A stretch of DNA of 64,000 nt from Burkholderiales bacterium. GTDB lineage: Bacteria > Pseudomonadota > Gammaproteobacteria > Burkholderiales > Burkholderiaceae. Shown one piece after another: positions 27,398-36,905 of this stretch. Position 1 is the stretch's first letter. Every line of letters begins with the position of its first letter. The translations under genes were made by a program, and so were the position numbers. The notes under the pieces were generated by a model. That model was given only the letters and a program-made list of their open reading frames with translations, made no database searches and was not told the DNA's origin. The DNA is taken from contig JAJTAZ010000002.1 of NCBI GenBank assembly GCA_021287185.1, positions 43,719 through 107,718 on the forward strand, written 5' to 3'.

Positions 27398-28279
27398 TCA
27401 CAGCAAGCTTTTCAATAAACGCCCCATCTCAGACGGATTTTTGGTCACGGTAATGCCACAAGCCTGCATGATTTCGAGTTTTTCCTGAGCCGTGCCTTTG
27501 CCACCCGAGATAATCGCGCCTGCGTGTCCCATGCGCTTACCCGCAGGTGCGGTTACACCCGCAATAAAACCGACCACGGGTTTGTTCATATGCTCTTTAA
27601 TCCAAAGTGCGGCTTCTTCTTCATCCCCACCGCCGATTTCACCAATCATAATCACCGCATCGGTGTCAGGGTCATCATTGAACATTTTCATGACATCGAT
27701 GTGTTTTAAACCATTGACAGGGTCACCACCAATGCCAACGGCCGTAGATTGCCCCAAACCCAGTTCAGTCAATTGTGCCACCGCTTCGTAGGTCAAGGTT
27801 CCTGAACGGCTCAGTACACCAATTCGCCCTTTGCGGTGAATGTGTCCAGGCATGATGCCAATTTTCAGTTCATCAGGCGTAATCACACCAGGACAATTGG
27901 GGCCCAGCAGCAAGGTCTTGCGATTTTCGCGACGCATGCGATCGCGCACTTCCATCATGTCACGCACAGGAATGCCTTCTGTGATGCAAATGGCCAAATC
28001 CAAATCAGCCTCGACTGCCTCCCAAATCGCTGCTGCTGCGCCTGCTGGGGGTACGTAAATCACCGAAACGGTTGCACCTGTTTGTGCTTTGGCATCGGCA
28101 ACGGTGCCATAAATCGGAATGCCTTCAAAATCTTCGCCTGCTTTTTTCGGATTCACACCCGCGACAAAGCATGCTTTGCCATTGGCGTAATCGCGACACA
28201 TGCGCGTGTGAAATTGACCTGTTTTGCCTGTGATGCCTTGGGTGATGACACGGGTATTTTTATTGATTAAGATGCTCAT
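27398..28279 (-). CDS. sucD: Succinate--CoA ligase [ADP-forming] subunit alpha
   Basis: Alpha subunit of succinyl-CoA synthetase in the citric acid cycle; makes ATP or GTP from succinyl-CoA. 293 residues. CoA-binding start [18 protein letters not shown], and [10 protein letters not shown]. The histidine that carries phosphate is in [17 protein letters not shown] near residue 248. AAGGACTACC lies before the ATG. Follows sucC on the same strand with 47 bases between them. Confidence 0.97.
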   Translation of the reverse strand: MSILINKNTRVITQGITGKTGQFHTRMCRDYANGKACFVAGVNPKKAGEDFEGIPIYGTVADAKAQTGATVSVIYVPPAGAAAAIWEAVEADLDLAICITEGIPVRDMMEVRDRMRRENRKTLLLGPNCPGVITPDELKIGIMPGHIHRKGRIGVLSRSGTLTYEAVAQLTELGLGQSTAVGIGGDPVNGLKHIDVMKMFNDDPDTDAVIMIGEIGGGDEEEAALWIKEHMNKPVVGFIAGVTAPAGKRMGHAGAIISGGKGTAQEKLEIMQACGITVTKNPSEMGRLLKSLL

Positions 28280-28326
28280 GGTAGTCCTTTATATTCTTCA
28301 ATTGAACGGCTCAATAGATATGTGAC

Positions 28327-29505
28327 TCACGCGGGAATGGTTTTACCATCAGCCGCTGCAACCACGCGCTCGGCTGCCTGCGCCATGGTGTCGGCTGAGA
28401 TAATCGGCAAACCTGACTCGGCGAGCATTTTTTTACCCAAGTCTTCGTTTGTACCTTTCATACGCACGACCAAAGGCACCTGTAAATGCACCTGTTTCGC
28501 CGCAGAGATAACCCCTTCAGCAATCACATCACATTTCATGATGCCGCCAAAAATATTGACCAAAATGGCTTTCAGGTTGGGATTTTTGAGCATAATTTTA
28601 AAGGCTTCGGTGACTTTTTCGGTGCTTGCGCCACCACCCACATCAAGAAAGTTTGCGGGCTCACCACCATAAAGTTTGATGGTGTCCATGGTAGCCATCG
28701 CCAAACCCGCACCATTGACCAAACAACCAATATTGCCATCCAATGAGATGTACGCCAAATCGTATTTGGAGGCTTCAATTTCTGCGGGGTCTTCTTCATC
28801 CAAATCGCGCATGGCAACAATCTCTGGGTGACGGTACAGGGCGTTCGAATCAAAGTTCATCTTCGCATCCAATGCCACCACACGACCATCACCCGTGGTA
28901 ATCAAGGGATTGATTTCTGCCAAGTCTGCATCGGTTTCAACAAACGCTTGATACAACTTTTGAATGGTGGTGCGCGCTTGTGACACGCATTCTGCTGGCA
29001 TACCCATGCGCACTGCCAACTCGTCACCTTCGCCATCGGTCACGCCAGTAACGGGATTGACAAATAATTTATGAATCAATTCTGGCGTATGCTCGGCAAC
29101 CTCTTCAATATTCATCCCGCCTTCGCTCGATGCCATCACGCAAACTTTTTGTGTGGCGCGGTCAATCACCATACCGAGGTAGTATTCTTTTTGAATGTCC
29201 GCGCCTTCTTCGATGAGCAAACGCCGCACTTTCTGTCCCGCAGGTCCTGTCTGATGCGTGACCAATTGCATCCCGAGGATTTGTTCAGCATATTGTTTGA
29301 CCTCGTCCATGGATTTGGCCACTTTGACACCACCACCTTTACCACGTCCGCCTGCGTGGATTTGCGCTTTGACCACCCAAACCGAGCCACCCAATGCTTG
29401 CGCGGCTTTGAGGGCATCATCAACCGAAAATGCGGGAATGGCGCGCGGAACAGGAACGCCGTATTTTTTTAAGATTTCTTTGCCTTGGTACTCATGAATC
29501 TTCAT
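28327..29505 (-). CDS. sucC: Succinate--CoA ligase [ADP-forming] subunit beta
   Basis: Beta subunit with an ATP-grasp fold, partner of SucD. 392 residues, the usual bacterial size. Seen: [20 protein letters not shown] at the N-terminus, the ATP-grasp loop [11 protein letters not shown], and the C-terminal CoA-ligase block [18 protein letters not shown] plus [19 protein letters not shown] is placed before the ATG. First gene of the sucCD operon; the odhA/sucAB genes are not in the window. Confidence 0.97.
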   Translation of the reverse strand: MKIHEYQGKEILKKYGVPVPRAIPAFSVDDALKAAQALGGSVWVVKAQIHAGGRGKGGGVKVAKSMDEVKQYAEQILGMQLVTHQTGPAGQKVRRLLIEEGADIQKEYYLGMVIDRATQKVCVMASSEGGMNIEEVAEHTPELIHKLFVNPVTGVTDGEGDELAVRMGMPAECVSQARTTIQKLYQAFVETDADLAEINPLITTGDGRVVALDAKMNFDSNALYRHPEIVAMRDLDEEDPAEIEASKYDLAYISLDGNIGCLVNGAGLAMATMDTIKLYGGEPANFLDVGGGASTEKVTEAFKIMLKNPNLKAILVNIFGGIMKCDVIAEGVISAAKQVHLQVPLVVRMKGTNEDLGKKMLAESGLPIISADTMAQAAERVVAAADGKTIPA

Positions 29506-29690
29506 AAGGTTGCCTCTTTAATGTGTTGTTCATATTGTTCAAATCACTTGTGTGGAATGCTCGCCCAAGCGCGCAGACTTGATTATTCTACATGATTGGG
29601 CACACACCAACCGTGAAATATGCATCACTTCTGACCTATATGTGGCGAACGAAAATGTGATGAAAACCACTCAACTTACAATACCTAAGA

Positions 29691-30323
29691 CTACTCAGGA
29701 TGTTTGTACCAACGAGGGTAATATAACTTGACTGCTTCGGCACCTTCTGCCAATGCGTGGCATTGGTTGATTTGAAAGGGGCGACCCGCCTGCTCATCGC
29801 CCACGGCTTGACGATGCCGCACCGCCAATTCAACCCCCACACCTTGAATCGCCACGGTTGGAAGGCTATTGGCCAACTCAGTGATGTGGGTGCAGCCATG
29901 AATCCCTGAGAACCGCTCACGCATCGCACTGCGAAAACCGCGGACAATATTAAGACCCACCATTTTTCGATAATCGGGGGTGATTTGCTGACATTGTTCC
30001 AAATAGGGCGCAGCCAAGGTATCGCAATGCACATCCACAATGCTCAAGGAATTATCCACCGTAACGCGCAATATCATGCTGTGCAAGGCTTCAGCCGTTT
30101 CACGCTCACAACTGGCCAGAGTGAATGGATACGTTTTTCGGTCTTGCATTTGCGCTTCGATGTCCCACAAACCATCTGCACGCTCATATACCTCATAGCA
30201 AAACGTGCGACGGTGTTTGAGTGTGCGCTCAACAGGCGGCGTGGTCATGGCCTCAATTTGCGTTTGAGAGACATCCTCGGCAGCGCGTGTGAGGGCTGTG
30301 GTCAAATGGGGTTGAGTTTTCAT
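29691..30323 (-). CDS. DUF2889 family protein
   Basis: 210 residues, function unknown. Recognised by TFCYEVYERADGLWDIEAQM, then DYRKMVGLNIVRGF and the C-terminal pattern FSGIHGCTHITELANSLPT with an HG-C-TH triad that could bind metal. The open frame begins 21 bases earlier at a TTG, but the ATG at 30323 has AAGG 6 bases before it. Stands alone between sucC and rhlE. Soluble by composition. Confidence 0.8.
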   Translation of the reverse strand: MKTQPHLTTALTRAAEDVSQTQIEAMTTPPVERTLKHRRTFCYEVYERADGLWDIEAQMQDRKTYPFTLASCERETAEALHSMILRVTVDNSLSIVDVHCDTLAAPYLEQCQQITPDYRKMVGLNIVRGFRSAMRERFSGIHGCTHITELANSLPTVAIQGVGVELAVRHRQAVGDEQAGRPFQINQCHALAEGAEAVKLYYPRWYKHPE

Positions 30324-30494
30324 GAGTACCTTAATGGGTTGCAATAAATAGTCAATCGGTGGTCAATCAAAATAGCACATTCGTTCTATTTTATTCGATT
30401 TTCAAACGATGACAAGATTTTTTCTTTTAAATGATTGAATTTTCAAAATGTTTTGGGGGTGCTGGTTTTGAACTAACTTCACGGCTGGCCTGTG

Positions 30495-30528
30495 AATCGG
30501 CTACAATAACGCTTTCTCACTGCGTCAA
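30495..30528 (+). promoter_or_regulatory. Candidate rhlE promoter
   Basis: TTCACG-like box near 30479 and TACAAT near 30503-30508 (ggcTACAATaac), about 18 bases apart, within 60 bases of the rhlE start. The -10 is a 5 of 6 match; the -35 is weak. Confidence 0.25.
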
Positions 30529-30537
30529 TCACTCAAT

Positions 30538-32040
30538 ATGACCACCGTAAGCACTCACTCACCAACGACTGACATCACTGATTTTTCCCAATTTGAATTG
30601 GATGTAAAAATTCAGCGCGCCATCGCCGAAGCAGGTTACACCACGCCCACCCCGATTCAAGCGCAAGCCATCCCTGTGGTGTTGTCTGGTCAAGACGTGA
30701 TGGGTTCAGCACAAACGGGGACGGGTAAAACCGCCAGCTTTGTGCTGCCAATCTTGCAAAAAATCTTGCCTTTGGCCTCCCACAGCACTTCACCTGCGCG
30801 CCATCCCGTGCGCGCCTTGGTGCTTGCTCCGACGCGTGAACTGGCAGTACAGGTCGCAGACAACGCCGCGCTGTACGCCAAGCACACGCCGATTCGCACC
30901 GCAGTGGTGTTCGGTGGCATGGATATGAAGGTGCAAACCCCCATCGTACGTGCAGGCGTCGAATTGCTGATTGCCACGCCGGGGCGGTTGCTTGACCACA
31001 TTGAGCAGGGCAATGTGAATTTGAATCAAGTGCAGTACTTGGTGTTGGACGAAGCCGACCGCATGTTGGACATGGGCTTTTTACCTGATTTGCAACGGAT
31101 TTTGAATTTATTGCCCAAACAACGTCAGACCTTATTGTTTTCTGCGACCTTCTCGCCTGAGATTCGCAAACTGGCGGAATCCTACCAAAAAGACCCAAAA
31201 ATCATTGAGACGGCACAACGCAATGCCACCGCCACCAACGTCACGCAAGAGATGTTCGCGGTCAAAGACAAAAACCACAAGCGCAGCGCACTGGTGCAAT
31301 TGCTCAAGCAAGAAACCATTGACCAAGCCATGATTTTCGTCAATACCAAAATCGAAGCGCGCGACTTGGCACGGTTTTTGCAGCGCGCGAAAATCAACGC
31401 ACGTGCTTTGCACGGCGATCAAACCCAAGCCGAGCGTTTGGCAACACTGGATGAATTCAAAAGCGGTGCCGTGGCGATTTTGGTCGCCACCGATGTGGCA
31501 GCGCGCGGCTTGGATATTGCCCAAATGCCTTGCGTGGTCAATTTCGATTTACCGTACAACGCCGAGGACTACGTGCATCGCATTGGCCGCACGGGGCGTG
31601 CAGGCGCGAATGGACGGGCATTGTCTTTGGTCACCGCCTTGGACGACAAATTGCTCGCAGCGATTGCCAAACTGGTGCGCATGGATTTTGAACTCAAAAC
31701 CATACGTGCAGAAGAGCGCCCCCATCGTGAGACAACGCGAGATTTACGAGACGCGCGCGCGTCATCGAATTCTGAACATGCCAACACCGAAGCCCGTATT
31801 CACCACATTGAGCGTAGTGCGCCGCACCGTCGCAGCGCTTGGGATGAAGAAGAGTTAAATTATCTGCGCCGCAAAATGGCATTGTCGGACGACCCGTTTT
31901 TTTCCACACCTTACGAGGCCAATGCACACACGCACAGCCCAAAAATGGATTTGGCGCACACCCGTTTGTCTTCCACCATGCCGCAAACCAAAACCAAAAA
32001 ACCCGTTGCAGCATTGTTTGCGATGGGTAAGAAAAAATAA
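30538..32040 (+). CDS. rhlE: DEAD-box ATP-dependent RNA helicase, RhlE type
   Basis: RNA helicase that remodels structured RNA and ribosome precursors in the cytoplasm. 500 residues. All helicase motifs are in order: Q motif with FELDVKIQRAI and TPIQ, motif I AQTGTGKTASFVLP, PTRELAVQ, TPGRLLDHI, VLDEADRMLDMGF, SATFSPEI and HRIGRTGRAG. The C-terminal 120 residues are a basic, low-complexity tail of the RhlE type that ends in MGKKK. Single gene. Confidence 0.9.
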   Translation: MTTVSTHSPTTDITDFSQFELDVKIQRAIAEAGYTTPTPIQAQAIPVVLSGQDVMGSAQTGTGKTASFVLPILQKILPLASHSTSPARHPVRALVLAPTRELAVQVADNAALYAKHTPIRTAVVFGGMDMKVQTPIVRAGVELLIATPGRLLDHIEQGNVNLNQVQYLVLDEADRMLDMGFLPDLQRILNLLPKQRQTLLFSATFSPEIRKLAESYQKDPKIIETAQRNATATNVTQEMFAVKDKNHKRSALVQLLKQETIDQAMIFVNTKIEARDLARFLQRAKINARALHGDQTQAERLATLDEFKSGAVAILVATDVAARGLDIAQMPCVVNFDLPYNAEDYVHRIGRTGRAGANGRALSLVTALDDKLLAAIAKLVRMDFELKTIRAEERPHRETTRDLRDARASSNSEHANTEARIHHIERSAPHRRSAWDEEELNYLRRKMALSDDPFFSTPYEANAHTHSPKMDLAHTRLSSTMPQTKTKKPVAALFAMGKKK

Positions 32041-32169
32041 TTAACCCATCACGATTTAATACTGGCGCGATGCTGTTTGGATTGTTATGATTGAGGTCGT
32101 TAAACAGCCTCTTGTACGCCAAATGAAACAAAGTGATTCAATCGTTCACACAAGCAAAAAAGGAACATC

Positions 32170-33588
32170 ATGAGAGACACCAAAATTGTTGCTACTTTAG
32201 GGCCTGCTTCAAGTTCTGAAAATGTGTTGCGCGAAATGATTCGTGCGGGCGTGAATGTGGTACGGATTAACTTCTCACATGGCAGCGCGCAGGAACACAT
32301 TGACCGAGTGCACATGGTGCGCCGCATTTCTGAAGAAGAAGGCCAACACGTTGGGGTCTTGGCCGACTTGCAAGGCCCGAAAATCCGCATCTCAAAATTC
32401 GCCAACCAACACGTTATGCTCGCCAATGGCGTGACCTTTACTTTTGACATTCACGCCGATGTTTTGGGTGATGAGTTCCGCGTCGGTTTGGATTTTCCCG
32501 ACCTCATCAAAGACGTGGTCAAGGATGATATTTTATTGCTGGACGATGGCAAAATCCGCATGCGTGTACTGGCTGTGAATGAAGAGAAAGTTGACTGTGT
32601 GGTTGAACAAGGTGGCAAACTCTCTGACCGCAAGGGCATCAATAAACTCGGTGGTGGACTTTCAGCGGCAGCACTGACGGCCAAGGACATGGCGGATATC
32701 ATCACTGCTGCTGAATTTGAAGCAGATTTTCTCGCGGTCTCTTTTCCCAAAACCAAAGCCGATATGTACATGGCGCGTGAATTGATGCGCAATGCGGGTG
32801 GCAATGCACTATTGATTGCTAAAATCGAACGCGCTGAAGCCATTCCCAACCTTGAAGAAATTCTTGATGCGTCGGATGGTTTGATGGTTGCGCGCGGCGA
32901 TTTGGCGGTTGAAGTCGGCGATGCTAAAGTCCCTGCCCTGCAAAAAATGATGATTCGTAAAGCGCGCGAAATGAATAAGCTCTCCATCACCGCCACGCAA
33001 ATGATGGAATCCATGATTACCAACTATGTGCCCACTCGCGCTGAGGTGTCTGACGTGGCCAACGCAGTGTTGGACGGCACAGATGCGGTGATGCTGTCTG
33101 CTGAAACCGCCGCAGGTCAATTCCCCGTGGCGACCGTGCGCACCATGGCGCACATTTGTGACGAGGCGGAATTCTCTGCTTTGGTGAATTTAGACCGTGA
33201 TTTGCGCGATTATGTGTTTAATCGCGTGGATGAATCGATTGCAATTTCTGCCATTTTTGCTGCCCATCACTTGAAAGCCAAAGCCATTGCAGTGATGACT
33301 GAATCAGGTTCAACCCCACTGTGGATGACCCGCTACAACACCAGCGTGCCGATTTATGCGTTCAGCAAAAACATTCGCACCTTGCGCCGATTGAGTCTCT
33401 ACCGCGAAGTGACCGTGATGCAACAATTGGAAACCGATATGCCGCCGTATGAGGTTGCCGAAAAAGTCGCTTCCATCCTCACCGCCAAAGGCATTGTCAG
33501 CAAAGGCGATACCATCGTCATCACCCGCGGTTCAACCATGGGCAAATCAGGCACTTCAGACACGATGCAAATTCGAAAAATCCCGTAA
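32170..33588 (+). CDS. pyk: Pyruvate kinase
   Basis: Last step of glycolysis, phosphoenolpyruvate plus ADP to pyruvate plus ATP. 472 residues. Starts MRDTKIVATLGPASS; active-site blocks VRINFSHGSAQEH, the signature region with LIAKIERAEAIPNLEEIL, and ARGDLAVEVGDAKVP, followed by the C-terminal allosteric domain ending near SGTSDTMQIRKI. AAGGA precedes the ATG. Monocistronic with a strong terminator. Confidence 0.97.
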   Translation: MRDTKIVATLGPASSSENVLREMIRAGVNVVRINFSHGSAQEHIDRVHMVRRISEEEGQHVGVLADLQGPKIRISKFANQHVMLANGVTFTFDIHADVLGDEFRVGLDFPDLIKDVVKDDILLLDDGKIRMRVLAVNEEKVDCVVEQGGKLSDRKGINKLGGGLSAAALTAKDMADIITAAEFEADFLAVSFPKTKADMYMARELMRNAGGNALLIAKIERAEAIPNLEEILDASDGLMVARGDLAVEVGDAKVPALQKMMIRKAREMNKLSITATQMMESMITNYVPTRAEVSDVANAVLDGTDAVMLSAETAAGQFPVATVRTMAHICDEAEFSALVNLDRDLRDYVFNRVDESIAISAIFAAHHLKAKAIAVMTESGSTPLWMTRYNTSVPIYAFSKNIRTLRRLSLYREVTVMQQLETDMPPYEVAEKVASILTAKGIVSKGDTIVITRGSTMGKSGTSDTMQIRKIP

Positions 33589-33608
33589 TCTCGGCTATTT
33601 CAAGAACC

Positions 33609-33645
33609 AAACAACGAGGGCGCGACTGCGCCCTCGTTGTTTAAA
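33609..33645 (+). terminator. Intrinsic terminator after pyk
   Basis: A 15-base perfect stem AAACAACGAGGGCGC / GCGCCCTCGTTGTTT with a 4-base loop, 20 bases after the pyk stop. Confidence 0.9.
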
Positions 33646-33678
33646 TTCGAAAAGGCAAATATTCTTTCTTCGCAACCA

Positions 33679-34953
33679 CTATGTCAACTGTAAATAAACC
33701 ATCGTAACAGCCGCCGCAGTCATTAAAATCAATGTCAGAAAACCAAAAATATTCGACCACGTTCCATTGACAAAATCGCCCATCACTTTTTTATTGTTTG
33801 CAATGTGTAAAATAACCGCAATTAACACAGGTGCCGTGAGTCCATAAAGAATGGCCGACCAAATCAATGCCTTTATTGGCGACACGCCCACATAGTTCAT
33901 CAACAAACCAAGTATAAGTGATACAACAATAACCATGTAAAACGCTTTTGCCTCGTGAAATTTTTTATCAAGCCCCTGCTCCCATCCAAATGTTTCCGTA
34001 ATGATGTAGGACAATGAACCACATAAAACTGGAATAGCCAAAAGTCCTGTACCAATCACACCCGTGGCGAACAACAAATAGGCAAATTCACCCGCTAAAG
34101 GCTTTAAGGCCAAGGCAGCTTGTTCTACGGTGTCAATCTGGTGTACCCCACCGTTAAACAAAACCGTCCCTGTTGTGAGAATAATAAAGAACATCACAAG
34201 ATTTGAAAAAAACATTCCAAAATCAACGTCTTGCTGCATATCATGCATAATTTTTTTATTAAGCACCAATAGTTTTTTCTTGTGTTTCCTGTTTTCAACT
34301 GACATGGTTGCCTGCCAAAAGAACAGATAAGGCGAAATGGTTGTACCAAGAATTCCCACAAGTATGCCAATATAATGCTTGTCGAAAGTAATCTCTGGTA
34401 TCAACGCTCCTTTAATAACAGCCCTCCAATCCTGTTGATACAAAAACGGCACAATTAAGTAAATCAACAGCACCACACTCAGGTATTTTAAAATTGCAGC
34501 AAATTTTTGGTAGGGTAAGTAAATAATTAATATCAACAGCAATAGCGTAAAAAACACACTGAAAAATATGGCGTGAATAGATGGAAACAAGAGATTTCCG
34601 ACTGCCCCCATACCTGCAATATCCGCGCCAATATTCATCACAATCGCAGGAAAGCTAAACAGCAACATGAGATATAAAACAGGTTTTGAATAATTTGTTT
34701 TCAGTGTTCCTGTCAAACCTTGCGACGTCACCATGCCAATTCTGGCACACATTTCTTGGATTGCCGCCATCAGTGGAAAAGTAACGAGGGCGGTCCAAAG
34801 TGTTGACAGCCCGTACTGAGCACCTGCTTGTGAATAAGTTGCAATACCTGATGGATCATCATCACTTGCGCCCGTCACAAGCCCAGGGCCAAGTAATTTC
34901 CAGAAGCGAAGAAGTTTATGAAAGCGTTTTTTACTGTGATTCATTTGCCACAT
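33679..34953 (-). CDS. Nramp-superfamily divalent metal transporter
   Basis: 424 residues, about eleven membrane segments. The first membrane segment reads GPGLVTGASDDDPSGIATY, where canonical MntH has DPGN, and the sixth reads TISPYLFFWQA, where MntH has MPH. So it is an Nramp-superfamily transporter outside the canonical manganese branch; a different ion is possible (other altered-motif branches move magnesium), but this is inference. By eye the gene is much richer in A and T than its neighbours, a sign of recent transfer. Start may be 34953 or 34944; neither has a clear ribosome site. Confidence 0.85.
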   Translation of the reverse strand: MWQMNHSKKRFHKLLRFWKLLGPGLVTGASDDDPSGIATYSQAGAQYGLSTLWTALVTFPLMAAIQEMCARIGMVTSQGLTGTLKTNYSKPVLYLMLLFSFPAIVMNIGADIAGMGAVGNLLFPSIHAIFFSVFFTLLLLILIIYLPYQKFAAILKYLSVVLLIYLIVPFLYQQDWRAVIKGALIPEITFDKHYIGILVGILGTTISPYLFFWQATMSVENRKHKKKLLVLNKKIMHDMQQDVDFGMFFSNLVMFFIILTTGTVLFNGGVHQIDTVEQAALALKPLAGEFAYLLFATGVIGTGLLAIPVLCGSLSYIITETFGWEQGLDKKFHEAKAFYMVIVVSLILGLLMNYVGVSPIKALIWSAILYGLTAPVLIAVILHIANNKKVMGDFVNGTWSNIFGFLTLILMTAAAVTMVYLQLT

Positions 34954-35183
34954 TCTAATTTGACAACAACCTGATCCAAAATTTTAGGCGGACACCGACA
35001 TGACAACCATCCAGTACAATATCCCAACAGCAATCTGCCGTGGTATTGTATGCACTATACACGCATCAAGGTTAAGGAAACACGGAATCAATCAAACCCA
35101 TCTGCATTGGAAGAACAGACCGCAACACAAATGATGGGATTGATTCTATACTTTTTTTAAAAATTGTTGATGTTGGCTGAGAT

Positions 35184-36797
35184 TTAGGACGAGGTCAAAT
35201 TCACCGCATGTTCACGCGTTTCATGAAACACCAAATCAGGGTAGCGCTCAGTCATCATGTTTAAATTCACGCGGTGATTGGCCAAATAAGTCAAATTGCC
35301 TGCGGCATCGCGTGCGAGGTTATTGACCTGCGCTTTTTCAAATTCTGCCAATTGCGCTTTATTGTCAGAGCTGACCCAACGCGCGATGTTCATCGACGGC
35401 GTTTCAAACACCACTTCCACACCGTACTCGGATTGTAAGCGCGAAGCAACCACCTCAAACTGCAACACCCCGACCGCGCCAAGTATCATGTCACTGCCGT
35501 TGGCGGGGATGAACACCTGCACCGCGCCCTCTTCGCCAAGTTGTTGCAAGCCTTTTTGCAACTGCTTGATTTTCAATGGATTTTTGATGCGCGCGATGCG
35601 AAACAATTCGGGTGCAAAAAATGGAATACCCGTGAACGCCAACACTTCGCCTTCAGAAAAACTGTCACCGATTTGAATATTGCCGTGATTCGGTATGCCA
35701 ATGATGTCACCCGCAAACGCCTCTTCGACAATTTCGCGCTCGTGTGACATAAAGGTCACCACTGAGTTGGCGGCAATATCGCGGTTCAAACGCAGATGCT
35801 TCATTTTCATACCGCGCTCAAACACACCCGAACACACGCGCAAAAACGCAATGCGGTCGCGGTGTTTGGGATCCATATTCGCTTGAATTTTAAACACGAA
35901 GCCTGAGAATTTTTCTTCAGTCGGCACAACCGTGCGCACAGTCGCATCACGCGGCGCAGGCGCAGGTGCCCAATCAATCAACGCATCAAGAATCTCACGC
36001 ACACCAAAATTATTAATCGCCGATCCGAAAAATACGGGTGTGAGTTTGCCTGCCAAAAACGCGTCCAAATCAAACGGATGCGATGCGCCCTGTACCAATT
36101 CAATGTCCATGCGCAATTGTGCTGCTTCATCGGCGAACAATTCATCCAAGCGTGGATTGTCAATGCCCTTGATAACTTCCAAATCCAAAATCAATTTTTC
36201 TGTACCCGCCTCGAACAACAGCACCTCATCGCGCAGCAGGTGATACACACCTTTGAAACTTTTGCCTTTACCAATCGGCCATGTAATCGGTGCGCAATTG
36301 ATTTTTAAAATGGATTCAACCTCATCAAGCAAATCAAGCGAATCGCGGACTTCACGGTCACATTTGTTCATAAAGGTGACAATCGGCGTGTTGCGTAAAC
36401 GACAGACATCCAACAATTTAATCGTCTGCGCTTCCACCCCTTTGGCAGCATCAATCACCATCAAGCCCGAATCCACCGCAGTCAAAACGCGGTAGGTATC
36501 CTCAGAGAAGTCTTGGTGACCAGGGGTATCGAGCAGATTGACCACGTGGTCTTTATACTCAAACTGCATGACCGAAGATGCGACCGAAATGCCGCGTTGT
36601 TTCTCGATGTCCATCCAATCCGAGGTGGCGAATTTACCGCCTTTTTTGCCCTTGACCGTCCCTGCTTGCAAAATTGCGCCTGAAAATAACAATAATTTTT
36701 CAGTGAGTGTGGTTTTACCCGCATCGGGGTGGGAAATAATGGCGAAGGTGCGGCGATGCGCCACTTCGTGGCGAATTTGGGTTGAATCGACAGACAT
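35184..36797 (-). CDS. prfC: Peptide chain release factor 3
   Basis: Translational GTPase that frees RF1/RF2 from the ribosome. 537 residues, usual length. GTP-binding blocks: [17 protein letters not shown] (G1), [14 protein letters not shown] (G3) and MNKCDRE (G4). The middle region [14 protein letters not shown] is shared with EF-G-like factors, and the C-terminal region is complete. Lies 108 bases downstream of dnaE on the same strand. Confidence 0.96.
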   Translation of the reverse strand: MSVDSTQIRHEVAHRRTFAIISHPDAGKTTLTEKLLLFSGAILQAGTVKGKKGGKFATSDWMDIEKQRGISVASSVMQFEYKDHVVNLLDTPGHQDFSEDTYRVLTAVDSGLMVIDAAKGVEAQTIKLLDVCRLRNTPIVTFMNKCDREVRDSLDLLDEVESILKINCAPITWPIGKGKSFKGVYHLLRDEVLLFEAGTEKLILDLEVIKGIDNPRLDELFADEAAQLRMDIELVQGASHPFDLDAFLAGKLTPVFFGSAINNFGVREILDALIDWAPAPAPRDATVRTVVPTEEKFSGFVFKIQANMDPKHRDRIAFLRVCSGVFERGMKMKHLRLNRDIAANSVVTFMSHEREIVEEAFAGDIIGIPNHGNIQIGDSFSEGEVLAFTGIPFFAPELFRIARIKNPLKIKQLQKGLQQLGEEGAVQVFIPANGSDMILGAVGVLQFEVVASRLQSEYGVEVVFETPSMNIARWVSSDNKAQLAEFEKAQVNNLARDAAGNLTYLANHRVNLNMMTERYPDLVFHETREHAVNLTSS

Positions 36798-36905
36798 GAG
36801 AATACCAAGTTTGACTAAAATAAATAACCCGCAATTTTACGTGATTTTATGGGTGGAGGGTGTTGTTTCAGTGCTGATTGCCAGTGGTTGAGACAGTTTA
36901 CAGTC

